Part shown: positions 24,279 to 35,756 of the stretch, piece by piece
Position numbering within the stretch: the stretch's first letter is position 1
Layout: every line of letters begins with the position of its first letter
Source: Sarcomyxa edulis
Lineage: Eukaryota > Basidiomycota > Agaricomycetes > Agaricales > Mycenaceae
DNA: 64,000 nt
Reading direction: 5' to 3'
Assembly: GCA_009761415.1 (NCBI GenBank)
Contig: QUOL01000001.1
Location: 2,046,001-2,110,000, forward strand
Made by a program: the position numbers and the translations under genes
The notes under the pieces: model-generated
Told to the model about the DNA's origin: nothing
Seen by the model: only the letters and a program-made list of their open reading frames with translations
The model's database searches: none

Positions 24279-25585
24279 AATGATTGAGGGTGTAGGTGCC
24301 TGCACAACTTGCCCAGCTAACAATGAGAGGTCCTCTCATATCTACTGTATGCATATCCGGAGTAAAGGAAAGAAGAACTATGCGGACTTTATTGTCTTCC
24401 GTATATGGCACAGGTGTTAATTGTCTTCGGTCCAGACGGGAATCACTTGCAGTCCCAGGGGAAGGAAAGGACTCTCAACGGGATGCTTTACTTACGTACG
24501 ACCCCTGTACTGTGAGTAGAGAACCTGCATCGTCTGATCTGCAGCCGTAGAGTTGTTGGTATTTTTCTACTTGAGATTCGATACGCGTCCACCGGCGCGT
24601 TGTGTATCAGGTGATTAATTTGATCTCGCCCGACATGAGTGTGCCTTAGAGATCGCGACGACGCCTGCTGTGACTGAGTGCAATGTCCTAGTAGGCAGAA
24701 CTGAGCTCGCAGACTTCAAAGGGTTCTGAAATGGCCTCGAGCCCTTCAAGACCTTCAAACAAGCATGAATGTTGAGCTAATATGACTTGAAGTAGGTCGG
24801 ATAAGCTCTCCTCGTTCTAATTTGAAGGCTCGCAGTTCCTTCATCTGTGTTCAGTGCGTATTAATATTGGTCGATGCACATAATGGAGACGAGAATGTTA
24901 TTTTTCTGCCCGTCAGCCGATAGTGATCCCTGCATACAGCATGAGAATAATCCGCCGACCCATATCAACCTGACTAGCTGGTAGTAGACGTTCTAGGGTC
25001 ACGGTCATATACGGGAGTATATTGCGCTAAGTGCAGAATCTATATTTCTTGAGTTATATTTGCTATGCACCGGAAGGTAGAAAGTCCCAGATGAGGAAAG
25101 CCTGTGAGCCTTACAGAATCGGTACTGTGTGCCCACATGAAGAAGGACCGTGTCTGCACCATGACCTGAAATAGCGTCGAAGTTTGAGTTCAACAGTCCA
25201 TCGAGTATGAGAAATGCACTCACCGTGGCTTTGGGCCCGCCAAGCAGAAGATCCTTGACGTGATTTACCAAGACACTCAAACCTTACCTTTTGTATCGGG
25301 GGAGGGGGAGAAGCCCGATTGCGCACTCACAGATGTTCCAATGAAGGACCAGATAATGAAAGTCACCGAAGCGGACGAAGAACCTCGAAATTCCAGCGCA
25401 AGAATTGACTCTCTTATGTAATTACGCGCAAGGACGCGTCTACCATTGGAGGCACTGTATACAAATCAAGAAAATATCCAACGGTGGTCATCAATATTCG
25501 TCAACGCATGAAGCATAGTAATGTAATGGCGGTCATCACCCGGTATATGGAATATAGATCATCGAAAAGCGCGGTCCCGATCCTC
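24279..25585. other. 1.3-kb intergenic region, no supported gene
   Basis: Many short open frames on both strands, none with a recognisable family. The minus-strand frame 25005-25280 contains a stretch (DTVLLHVGTQYRF) faintly like the core of the neighbouring small-protein family, but the rest does not align and no start or intron fits. It could be a decayed copy; I do not annotate it as a gene. Confidence 0.4.
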
Positions 25586-26351
25586 CTAGAAGCCGAACTT
25601 GAAGAACGGACGCTTCGTGAAATCTACAACGAGATTGAGGCAGACCATGTCATCTTCTTCCGCGGTGTAGCCTTTGACGTTTACGCTAAACTTGGCTAGA
25701 AAGACAGTCTATGTGAGTGACATGCACATCCATTAATAGTCAATAACATACCTTTCGGGATTTCCTTCGGTAGGGCGACGGTCTGCACTACTTCATACGT
25801 GCCTACCTCAACGGGGCAAGTTACAGATGCATTCGCGTTATCCCTATAGCGCGAAGAAGGTCAGAGTCGAGAGCAAACGAGGATGTACATAGGGGTGACG
25901 TACGCCTCTTCGCAAAGATCGAATGTCTTCTGTAAAAGCTTGACCAGACCAATTTTGACAGTAACGTCAACAGTTGCTCCATCCTTTTTGTCGCTAGAGA
26001 TGAGTGTGGCAACAGGATGCAATGGTGTAGAGATGGCGCACTTCTATCCGCTCTAACACATCAGCATTGACTGTGACAGTCAGGTTTTTGCCAGGCTGAG
26101 GTGGGTCGGGGCTGACCACAATCGAAGTAATCTGTACGGGGTCATCGAGCGTACCTAGCGGCGATGGGGGTAAGTAAGTCTGCTCCCAATAGAAATGGGG
26201 GAGGCGAACCGCATGTCGCCCAAGCCCAGCTATCAGTTGTCCGGACTGGTGCGTCTCCAGCTTGAATTGCAAGTTGCTCTGGTATTACATTCGCGTTGTT
26301 CAGGGATACGAAAGAGACGAGAAGAAGAGAAAAGAAAAAGAGACGAGCCAT
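25586..26351 (-). CDS. NPC2: ML-domain lipid/sterol carrier (NPC2-like, PG/PI transfer protein)
   Basis: 178 residues, close to the usual 170-180. Exons 26210..26351, 26042..26154, 25904..25983, 25752..25843, 25586..25695. A signal peptide (MARLFFFSLLLVSFVSLNNA) is followed by a short pro-region (IPEQLAIQAG) and the ML domain: DDPVQITSIVVSPDPPQPGK, VNADVLERIEDGATVDVTVK, ARDNASVTCPVEVGTYEV, FSVNVKGYTAEEDDMVCLNL. Cysteine pairs match the NPC2 fold. Family members bind sterol or phospholipid in the vacuole/lysosome lumen or are secreted. The plus-strand open frame at 25484-25699 is its antisense shadow. Confidence 0.9.
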
Positions 26352-26522
26352 TGTGGTTCGAGATAAGTGGAACTGCCAGAACTGCCGACGAGTATAAGCT
26401 GTGTCACAACATGATGCAAGTGGTCACGTCACAAGACTGAGAACGCCCGCAGCCGAACAGCCTCACTCAACTTTCTCTTCAGGTTGTCTATCTTCTTTTC
26501 CTCCCCTTCTCTTCATCCCACC

Positions 26523-27777
26523 ATGAAACCTAGAGACTATTGTTGCTGTGCAATTCCAATCGTCAATGCAGGCATATACGCTACATTAATCGAACAATTC
26601 GTGCTAGGAATACTGGTCGGTATATTGTCCATGGTTACCCCAACAAGTACGTTCTTACCTTTGCTAACTCCAACAAAGATCACTTACTGTACACTCTAGT
26701 CGTTGGAGCTGCTACACCATCGTTTGCTCCTTGGCTGTTTGGAATCGTCTGCATAGTCGCTGGTGCAATCCAGATTCTTGGTCTCATCGGTGTTGCAAGG
26801 GTAATGAATGTCTTCATGACATATGCCGCCCATGCCCTAACTATATGCACAGGAAAAGTCTACCCTATTCAGAAGATATGTCACCCTGCACTTGATGGCC
26901 ATCGTAGCTGCCTTTGCCATTGCTGCCGCCTGGATCATCGTCTCAGCTTCCCGTCATTCCACCGCCCAAACAAATTGCATAACGAATTTCTACAATGCTA
27001 CGACCACCACCGTCTCTTCTGAAGGCAAGACATTGTGTAACATATTTCCATGGGTAGATGTCGGCATCATGGGTGGGCTTTGGGCTGTGCTTGGCCTAGC
27101 ACATGTGAGTTGTCTCGTTGCTCCTATAATTCTGGTGCCCATCTCATATTAATCCTTCACAAGATTTATTTCTATGTAGTCCTCTCATCCTATGGGACTG
27201 GCCAGCGCCGTGACCACGAGAAATACGATGCGCTCAACGATTCGGCCAATGACAGCATACCAATGAATACTCGTGGTGACCCATGGGACTCACGAATTTC
27301 CACTGAATCTCTTCGTGATGCCCCAGGCACTGGCTACAATCATGTGCGACAAGAAAGTGCTGCTAGTATGTCTGATGTTCTCAGCGAACAACACCAACAG
27401 CCGAGAGACGGTCTTTCGGATGGTTATGGATACCAAGGATCCTATCCACAACCTCAAGGTCAGATTGGCAGGAATACTAGCAGTGCCAGTGCACTACCTC
27501 GTCCTGGCAATGCTTATACCGAAGAACCCGGACCAACGCCACAATACAACAATACATTCTACGGTGGCTCCGATACTTCCAACCTCAATAGACCTCCACA
27601 CACTCAGGCCCATCCCGGTGAGTCCTGATTCTGTTTACCTGGTCTGTAGCTGGGCAGCGCATGAGCAGTTCCAAGCGGGTCGGCACCAATTCACCTCAAT
27701 CACTTGCATCATGCTAATCATATATTTTAGCTGAAGGATCCTTTGGGAGAAAGACCCCGCGGCTACCGACAGCGTAG
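26523..27777 (+). CDS. Four-helix membrane protein with long cytosolic tail, unknown function
   Basis: 325 residues. Exons 26523..26646, 26700..26800, 26853..27104, 27164..27617, 27731..27777. The protein begins MKPRDYCCCAIPIVNAGIYA and has four hydrophobic segments: about residues 12-40, 48-70 (LFGIVCIVAGAIQILGLIGV), 85-105 (LHLMAIVAAFAIAAAWIIV) and 140-170 (VGIMGGLWAVLGLAHIYFYVVLSSY region). The loop between helices 3 and 4 has two Cys and Asn-x-Thr glycosylation sites. The remaining 150 residues are hydrophilic, rich in Ser, Gln, Pro and Tyr, and probably disordered. The layout resembles tetraspan proteins in general, but I cannot assign a named family. The CCC near the N-terminus may be palmitoylated (inference). 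Confidence 0.75.
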
Positions 27778-27949
27778 TGGCATTTCCACACCTCCTTCAA
27801 CTTATCTACCTCTGTATATCTCTTCACTTCATACTTATCTCGCACGGACATTATCGCTTTCTTGTTTGTGGCAGACTATGATTACTCCTTCCATGAATTG
27901 TAACTCGGATTAATACCACTAATCAGGATGGTGTATCTAGTGGGCTGCA

Positions 27950-29267
27950 CTAAACTTCGACGACTTCCTCTTTCCACCACTTGCCAATCTCTAGACGGAT
28001 TCGGGCGGTCTCCGCAATAGCTAACCAACGATTGCGCCGTTCGTCGCCCATGAGTTCTTCCCGGAAATCGACAGAGATGACGAGAAGAGACGGCTGCCTA
28101 TGAAGTATTTCTTCCAATGTATTGCATAGATCTTTCTCCATACTAGTAACGCGAGGGTCGGACCACCATGCATTGGTTATTTGGACCCTGAAGATACTGA
28201 CGGTCGACGGGAGAGCTTCCAGGAAATTAGAGCGTAATTCATGGGTGGTCTTGATAAATGAGAGCGAAAAGTAATCTAACACGAGTAATTGGCTCAAGCA
28301 TGAGGTCAAGGCTGTGGTGGAAAGTCTGCTGCATCCTAGGAGGACAAGCTTTTTGAGACGATTACCGAAGTTTGAGGCGAGCGACGCCAAATCACGATCA
28401 CGGATCTCATACCCCATTTTCTCCTCTACGAACGCGAAAGATTCCAAACTTGACTGAGCAAAGCAGTCGTGTATCTGCTGCTGATCAAAATAGTTGCCTG
28501 TAACGCGGTACATAGCAAGGTGGCGCAAGGCAGGCGTTGTGACTCCTTTTTGAGGACGGCAGTTTCCCGATAAACGCAGTGTTTGTAGAGAGCCAGGCTG
28601 GATTGTATGAAATGCCGTGTTTCTTGTCGTCGAGTCAAGAAAGAGGTCATAGCGAAGTAATCCGGCGCATGGGGAACCATACGGGAACATTGCCTCTTCA
28701 AATTGCCAGTGAAGACGTGTACCAGGAACTGATCGGCCATAAGTCAATATCTGACGCAGGTGGGAGAGGATGCTTACTGAGATCTCCGACAGGCAGGCCT
28801 CTGCGGCAATCGAAGACTCTCAATCGTCGCAGACACGGTAGCTTGCGGAGGGCTAGAAATAGCTGAGATATAGGTACCGACTGAATATCCCGCGGGGTCC
28901 AAGTCAAAATTACGCATGATCAGACACGGTAGACCAGTCGCACCTGACCAGTGTCGTGAGCCCGGGCAAGTCTCCCATCGTTTGCGACATCGGCCCACAG
29001 AACATGAGAGAAATCATTGGTCTGCGCAGTAAAAGCGGCAATTTCATGCTCATATCGAAAAGAGATAAACTGGTTGAAGAGAGGCCTTGCTTCATAAGCT
29101 ATCTGCCTGCAAGTGTGAAGGACACAAATATGCGCGTTGGAAGGCTGACAGTTTCGTAAGACGCGCTGATGATCTGAGAGGTAAGTTTCGTAGATGATAA
29201 GACGTATTTCAAGGGGAATAGAGAGAAAGTTTACAGCCATGATGATGGATTCCTGTGAGGAGGCCAT
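27950..29267 (-). CDS. 2EXR/F-box-like protein with leucine-rich C-terminal part
   Basis: About 401 residues. Exons 28944..29267, 28778..28880, 27950..28728. The N-terminus carries FLSIPLEIRLIIYETYL, the fungal motif (L-P-x-E-[IL]-R-x-x-I-[WY]-E) of 2EXR and related F-box-like domains, followed by CVLHTCRQIAYEARPLF. The central and C-terminal parts have leucine-rich repeat-like stretches (LQTLRLSGNCRPQKG, LKKLVLLGCSRLSTTALTSC). Large families of such proteins occur in agaricomycetes and are presumed substrate adaptors, but no partner is known here. Start 29267 (MASSQES) was preferred; ATG at 29240 (MAVNFL) is also possible. The joined frame is a multiple of three. Confidence 0.7.
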
Positions 29268-29905
29268 GAACGCAGCCTCAGAGACGCCAGGCCGGCGGCT
29301 ACCGACACTGTGGGCTATTGTGGGCGTCGCCGGAAGCCCGCCCAACCTGAGGCCGGTGCGCCGGTACGCCGACACGACCTTCAAGCCCTGCCATCTGCAC
29401 TCCGCCTCATTGTTCCAGCATGTTACCGGACATTCATCTTGATTTCTCGCATATCTCAGAGACTAACTTGGGCCCAACTATGAGATTCTCTTGTCCGGCG
29501 ATATGTGATCGCGACCACGTTACCATTCTTCTCAGGGCAATAGCCGCAATCGTTTCAACGGGCTGGCTTTCTGACATTGCTGATTCTTGTCCAACTGTCA
29601 TCCAGCCTCGAGGGATAACCAAACCAAAGGTGTGTATAGCTACCGTCACGACTTATCGGCGTGTTCGTTGCGTTGCATTCCCTGGAACATTGTTAAAGGC
29701 CGAGAATCACGCTGGGTCTTCTCTTACCGTGACATCGACAAAAGTAGCCCATCTGCTGGAATTCCCCAAGAACGTCTTCACCATTTGGTCGCGTGTTGCT
29801 TAACTCCTGTCTCTATCCTCTGCTCTCGTCTCCCTCTGTCATCGCTCCTCTCCCAAGAATACAAAACCATTGCGTCTGTGACGCCTCATCTCTTCCTGCT
29901 TTTCC
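29268..29905. other. Divergent intergenic region (2EXR gene / small protein copy B)
   Basis: Two 5' regions back to back. Open frames on both strands (29420-29803, 29434-29649) overlap each other and show no family features. No other element identified. Confidence 0.45.
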
Positions 29906-30322
29906 ATGCCTTCCCACCTGCAAACCTACGACGTGGTTTTGGATTTTTCCAATGACACTCATGATTGTGCCACCGTTCAATTACTGCGGGATTATGGTCG
30001 GAATACGGGTGCGATCGTGCTGTTGTATCCGGGAGAGAGCGTTTCGCTCGTACTCGAGTCCGGTTCGTTATATCAGTATGCAATAAAGACAGGGACAAAA
30101 GTCGCCAATGTAACGTGAGCCATCTCTTGCTATCTTATCTGCAGTCTCCTTATCAACTTGGTGCAAAGAGCACGATCATGGATAGATATAAGTTGTGATG
30201 TATCCCATCTATTCGCCAGTCGACCCCCCGTAACATCGCGCGTATCGGTCGCTCCCAGTAATGGAATCATTGTAGACCGTGTATGGAGGGACTATCGTGT
30301 GTGTATCTGGGACGACTTGTGA
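29906..30322 (+). CDS. Small protein of an unnamed agaricomycete-type family (copy B)
   Basis: 120 residues from exons 29906..30114 and 30169..30322. Exon 1 encodes MPSHLQTYDVVLDFSNDTHD then CATVQLLRDYG, GAIVLLYPGESVSLVLESGS and LYQYAIKTGTKVANVT. Exon 2 begins ARSWIDISCDVSHLF and ends in a tail of about 35 residues not shared with copy A. It aligns with the protein at 23886..24278 over the whole of both conserved parts, with the single intron at the same position and in the same phase. No signal peptide, no membrane segment. Function unknown to me; the shared core looks like an all-beta cytosolic domain. Confidence 0.72.
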
Positions 30323-31190
30323 CTGGTTAGGGGATCCCATATCTTGTGTGGCCACAAAAAACTGAACCATTTCGTCAACAGTCTCGAGGTGCACTACCCG
30401 GTGCACATGCCGTGTCGTGTCATGACAACTCGTCTTTTGCGCTTCATAGTGGTGGTGGGAGAGGCGGCTATCAACCTATAATCGGACCAACCCCAGGACT
30501 TTGATAGCCAAAGCGTGAAAGTATTCTCATAATTTTGTAATGTAATTTTATTCTTATTAGCATCCCGCGGTGTTTGTCCTGCTCAACAATTTGGTTGTAA
30601 GGGAAACTTCAGGCACTCAACGTTCAACCGCTATGTTCGTCGGTTTAAAAGGGGGCCTACTTACACGGTCCTCGTGGTTTCGGCGTGTCCTCGCAAGCTT
30701 TGTGACTCGATACAGTAGGCAACGTGTACATGCATGCCATATCGATAACGCTCTGTTCACAAGCCTGGATTCTTGGGTCGAAAGGGGACGAGATATGTTT
30801 TCTAAACGTGTGGGTCGTGTTGCCACTGTCATTCCACTTTTGGTCACAAGTTCACGGGCTGACAATAGGTCCCTTCGGGCTTTCTGAAGCCTGAACTATC
30901 TTGTGATGCTCTGACGGTGTATCTGGTACTCGCATATGCCTATTCTGATCAGTGTAAGTATCTGCCGTTGCTTCTTAGTCGGCCAAGATCGTTTTGGGTC
31001 GAAAGCTCAACAATAACAAAGTCACGGGACTGACGCGTCGTCTTCAAGTCACACAAACATGGACCTACGTCATGTCATCATTCTGGTTCAAGACCTCATA
31101 TATGCGCTCATCAACCCCGCTGCCTCTTATAAAAGCCATCCAGCGCGTCTAGATCTTGCACCTTTCGTCTTCCCGCAACATTGATACGAG
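30323..31190. other. Intergenic region upstream of the alcohol dehydrogenase
   Basis: Overlapping open frames at 30570-30887 (plus) and 30617-30865 (minus) have no recognisable family or fitting introns; I leave them out. A/T-rich patch near 30525-30560. The dehydrogenase TATA box is annotated separately. Confidence 0.45.
31128..31135 (+). promoter_or_regulatory. TATA box of the alcohol dehydrogenase gene
   Basis: TATAAAAG lies 63 bp upstream of the ATG at 31191, a good match to a eukaryotic TATA box at the expected distance. Confidence 0.6.
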
Positions 31191-33080
31191 ATGCAAGCAG
31201 CAGCCAACATAGCACAGCAGGTCTGGTCTCCATCGCTAGCGTGATGTTCTACTTGACTGAACTGACAGCGAATACTTGACAGCACCTCGGTACCGTGCCA
31301 ACCGCCACATCCCCGGAATACAAACATCGTGGCGATGGACAGACAATGAAGGCTTTGGCATGGTTTGGCACCAACGATGTTAGAATGGTAGCTGCGCCCA
31401 TACCCGATATATCAGAGCCTGATGATGTCATTCTCAGAGTTACGGGAACAACTGTGCGTTCGAAATGACCACTTATCGGCCGTCTTATATTTTAATGACA
31501 CTTTCTGTCACCCAGATATGTGGCTCTGACTTACACCTCTATCGCGCAGAAATGTTGGCTCTTCAGAAGGGCGATATTCTGGGACATGAGGTATGGACAG
31601 ATCCCTATGAAGTACTATTTTCTGAGCGTGATGCGTATTGTTATAGTTCATGGGGAAGGTGGATCGCATCGGTCCGAACGTGAAGAATCTCAAATTAGGC
31701 CAAAGAGTCGTGGCGTCGTTCCAGATAGCATGCGGTAAATGCGAATATTGCAAACAGAAACTGTCCTCTTTCTGTGACCGTACCAATAATTCTTCGTGAG
31801 TGAAGGTATCTCGTTATATATCAGCGCTGACAATTGATTCTATCAGACTTCAGAATTACATGTACGGTCAACGTGATGCTGGTTTCTTTGGTGCGTAATC
31901 ATTTCGTCTTGTCGTCTCTAATCTGAATCTCTCTACCAACAGGGTATGGCCACTTCACCGGAGGTCAGTCCATCTCGTTAAAGTACTAGATGCAAGTTGT
32001 CATGACCAGCCATTTCCAGGCTTTCCCGGAGGCCAAGCAGAATATGTACGTGTCCCGTTTGGCGAGGTGAATCTACTACCAATTCCCGACGACATAACCG
32101 ACGAACAAGCTATATATCTTTCGGACATTCTCCCGACCAGTTATCACGCAGTTGTGGACACTGGCGTGAAGAAAGGTGACGTCGTGGGCATTTGGGTAAA
32201 CATATATTTGACACCGCACGTTTCGATGTTGACACTCCATCCTCAAGGGTCTTGGTCCTATTGGACAGTGCGCTGCACGTTGGGCTAAACTGAAAGGCGC
32301 GTCGCGTGTTATTGGAATCGACAAGGTGCCAGAGCGATTGGCGTTTGCAAAAGAGAAGTCTGGAATCGAAGTAGTTGACTTCAGTGAATACCCGGACGTC
32401 GTCAAACGACTATACGAGCTAGTTCCTCGTGGATTGGATGTGGCGCTTGATTGTGGTTTGTATTTGAGCACCATATGAGAAAGGGTCTGACTCTGACGAG
32501 CTCTTGATTAGGCACCTTCCACGAACCAAAATCGATGCTTCACAAGATACAGAAGACGCTTATGCTTGAGACAGATGTACCAGAAACCATCAACGAGATG
32601 ATAGTCGCCGTGAAGAAACGAGGCCGCTGCGGTATCATTGCCGCTTACGCTGGCTTCGCGAATGGAGTTAATGTAGGAGCCTTGATGGAGAAGGGTGTCA
32701 GGTACTTCACTCGATCATCTGCATTTCCGGAGAGGAGAGAAGCGACTGACCACATTCGTTCCTCTGCATAGTCTGATTGGCAATGGACAAGCTCCCGTTC
32801 ATTTGTATTGGGAGGAGATCCTCAATGACTACATTATCCCCGGCAAATTTGATCCTACATTGTGCGTGCTCCTCCTCTTGTCCCTCTGTTACGACTGTCG
32901 AACGTGGTCTTTTCTAGCATTTTGACCCATCGCGTCGCTTTGGATGACATGGCTAAACTCTATGAGGCGTTTGCCCGGCGTGAAAATGGGGTTGAAAAGG
33001 TGTTTGTCGAGACTCAGTTTTCTGCCAACGCCAGTCCGGGCTGTCCTGGGCTTAGTTCTGTAGATGAATGGGGGACCTGA
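31191..33080 (+). CDS. Zinc-dependent alcohol dehydrogenase (MDR, formaldehyde-dehydrogenase-like)
   Basis: About 438 residues; NAD(P)-dependent oxidoreductase. Exons 31191..31220, 31283..31453, 31516..31590, 31647..31795, 31847..31890, 31943..31963, 32020..32195, 32248..32455, 32512..32701, 32772..32861, 32918..33080. The catalytic zinc ligands are in TTICGSDLH (C69) and ILGHE (H91). Four structural-zinc cysteines are spaced C-x2-C-x2-C-x7-C (C121, C124, C127, C135). The Rossmann motif is GLGPIGQCAA, and VIGIDKVPERLAFA supplies the acidic Asp that favours NAD. The sequence resembles glutathione-independent formaldehyde dehydrogenases and related fungal ADHs. The substrate cannot be read from sequence. 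A second in-frame Met (QTMKALAWFG) inside exon 2 could be an alternative start. Confidence 0.88.
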
Positions 33081-33365
33081 GCATACATACCGTGATCAGA
33101 ATAAGCAGCGCAGTAATACAGAGGAAATTCGGACATCAGTCAATATCCAGGTTTAGTTCGGGTAAAAATAAGATCACGCACGTTTGATCGCGCCAACGCG
33201 CCTCGGAGAGCTTCGCGTCGACATATTGTCTTCCTTCAAAATCATCACGAGTCCACGCCCTGGTTTATGTATTTATACGAGTTTCCATACGACTTGACAG
33301 TACGGAAACCCTCTCTCTCTCCTCTTCGTGCAACATCTCATCATCCTTCTTTACTTGGATTTCAG

Positions 33366-34527
33366 ATGCTACTTTTCTCCATCTTCACATGCCTCACTCT
33401 AGGATCGTTGTCTCTAGGAAAACCAGGAGTCAATGACCAGATTGCCTTCTTGGAGTCGTCCAATTCTACTCTGCTGCAGTATCCAACTCAGTTCACTCAG
33501 GGCATCATGCCGAAACCGATACACTCCCATAATGATTGTACGTCGTCGCGTATATTCTGCACACGGGCATTCGCGTTCTGATGTACTATGCTTACAGACT
33601 GGAGAGATGTGCCTCTTCTCACTGCACTGAGTTTCGGAGTGGCAAGCGTAGAAGCCGATGTGTGGCTGATCAACGGAGTTCTTCACGTACGTCTAGTGTT
33701 GACTTGCGGCGTAGCCTATTCCTGATTATAGTATTGGATTCTTAGGTAGGCCATGAGACAGCTGCGTTGACCAACGCCCGAACGTTTGCATCCTTATACG
33801 TCCAACCTCTACTTACCATTCTCGAGGGTCAAAATCCCAAAACCGAGTTTTCCGTCAACCAAACTACGCCCAAGTGAGTGTCAGAGCTTCACCTGTCTAG
33901 CGTCTAGATTCTGATATATGTATTCTAGTGGTGTGTTCGATACCGCTGGAGATATCCCCCTACAGCTCCTCGTGGACATGAAGACCGATGGACCTACGTA
34001 TGTTTCCTCAGATTCCTTGTACAGATGCTTGTTTGACAAGCTATCTTTTGCTATGAAGAACGCTGCCAGCCGTTGTGCAAGCCCTCGAACCTTTGCGGCG
34101 ACGAGGCTACTTGACAACGTTCGCCAATGGCACGTTGACGCAAGGAGTCATCACTGTTGTCGGGACAGGCAATACGCCTCTGGATGGGATTCAGGCATTG
34201 AGTCCCCGTGACGTATTCTTCGACGGTCCATTGACTGAGCTTGCCGACCCGTCTTCGAATATTACTTGGGATGCGACGTTGGCCCCACTAGCCAGTACGG
34301 ATTATATCCCGGCGGTGGGCTGGAGTGGAATCGGTAATATCACTGATGCTCAACGAGCGAACATTACAAAATTCGTTGGTGACGCTCACGAGCGGGGAAT
34401 TCGAGCGAGGTTCTGGGATACGCCGGCATGGCCTATCCATGCTCGTGACAATATCTGGAGGGAGCTTCTGGATGACGGGGCGGACTGGTTGAACGCTGAC
34501 GATCTAGAGGCTGCGAGTAAATTCTGA
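33366..34527 (+). CDS. AIM6: AIM6-like PLC-type phosphodiesterase
   Basis: About 308 residues. Exons 33366..33537, 33598..33686, 33746..33873, 33929..33997, 34059..34527. It starts with a signal peptide (MLLFSIFTCLTLGSLSLG) and then shows the PLC-like TIM-barrel motifs PIHSHNDYWRDVPLLTA, VASVEADVWLINGVLHVGHE, LQLLVDMKTDG and ARFWDTPAWP. These match fungal proteins related to yeast Aim6. The HSHND and EADVW blocks correspond to metal and catalytic residues of glycerophosphodiester phosphodiesterase-like enzymes; the true substrate is unknown. Asn-x-Ser/Thr sites are frequent, consistent with secretion. The C-terminus DDLEAASKF is short but complete. Its stop lies 43 bp from the stop of the convergent bL17m gene. 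Confidence 0.82.
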
Positions 34528-34569
34528 TTTCTGAGTAGTCATTAGGAAAGTGAAAGATGAAATAGGATT

Positions 34570-35609
34570 TTATCTCCTTAAACCAGCGGGTTTTCGCCGT
34601 GGTCTAAACAGAGTATCGACAGTAAGTACGCGGTCTTTTCTCGATGGCCTAGGAAGGCCAAGGTCTCCCTGAACCAGTTCATGTACTGGACGTGTATCTC
34701 CAGGATTCTTCTGTCCAATCCGATTGAGTACTAGAGGTACTCTCGGTGTGCTGCGTGACCGTTTCTCCACCTCCACCATGGTAGCCTCTTCAATCGACTT
34801 GAAGGCTGCTGGTGTGGCTAGTAATGTGTCCTAAACGAGCCGTCGCAATCAGTCTCTCTGTCCATCTTCCTTGTTGATAGATACATACCATATGCCTTGC
34901 CGCTTTCTGTCCAACGTTCAGGGGCGCACCTTGATCTCTGAATCGTAGAATTTTCTGGAGATTCCACCGTGTTTTTGGTCTCAACACACCTTCTGCTCCA
35001 AACGGTAATCCCCGTTCTTTCGCAATGAGCTCATCCACACCTTCTGCTCCGCTGTTGATGATCGAGACAGGTCGGTGGCTCTTCAGTTTCTCCCTCAACA
35101 TCTCCCATCCGATAGCTCGTGCAGTCATCTCCGTCCGTAAATCCCTGGGGTTATCAACCAATTCCAGTATTGCGTGGGGTGCATTATCGCCAGGACGGTT
35201 ACCGAACTTGTGTATCCGAGTGTATCCCCCGGGACGTTCCGCGTAGCGTTGGGCGAAGGCTCCGAAGAGCTTTGGAAGGATATCGGGCTTCAATATGAAA
35301 GCGTTTGCACGTACGAGGGCTGGTTTATCACCCTTCTTAGCGAGAGTGATCATCTGGAAGAGACATTTAGTATGGAACTCTAAGCAGGACTGCTTGTAGA
35401 TACCTTTTCTGCAAGCCTGGCAGTATCTCTGGCCTTTGGAAGGGTTGTTTTGATCTGTTCATGTTCGAAAAGTGAAGTCACCAAATTTCTACATTGTGTC
35501 TTGAGTGAGCGTGGTCGGAGTACACTTGGTAGATAATGTCTTACCGTAACATCAACATTCTGTGCGAGGACGTCCTCGAGAATTTACGAAAAGCGACGCC
35601 ATGTTTCAT
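34570..35609 (-). CDS. MRPL8: Mitochondrial large-subunit ribosomal protein bL17m
   Basis: 291 residues. Exons 35545..35609, 35404..35488, 34889..35353, 34570..34830. The N-terminus [20 protein letters not shown], then [20 protein letters not shown] and [19 protein letters not shown] is the universal bL17 signature. The C-terminal half after about residue 120 is a fungal mitochondrial extension rich in Arg and Lys, ending KPAGLRR. No long cleavable presequence is visible, as in many bL17m proteins. It lies tail to tail with the AIM6-like gene. Confidence 0.93.
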
Positions 35610-35756
35610 AGCGAGACTGTGCCTCCGTTTGCGTGAAAGAGGAGGACCACCAAGAGTGCGATGATGAGGTAAGCCAGAACTTCAAACTTCACTCAGGCGC
35701 GTATCACTTTCTTAGCCGGCGAAGTTCACGAGAACGAAAACATGTACATTTATTCA

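Noticed and set aside
25005..25326. Possible third copy of the small-protein family
   Set aside because: Only one short stretch (DTVLLHVGTQYRF) resembles the family core; flanks, intron and start do not align.
25484..25699. Plus-strand 71-codon open frame
   Set aside because: It lies exactly opposite the last exon of the NPC2-like gene, whose exons and family match are clear.
30570..30887. Open frames on both strands between the small protein and the dehydrogenase
   Set aside because: They overlap each other, have no family features and no supporting promoter or introns.
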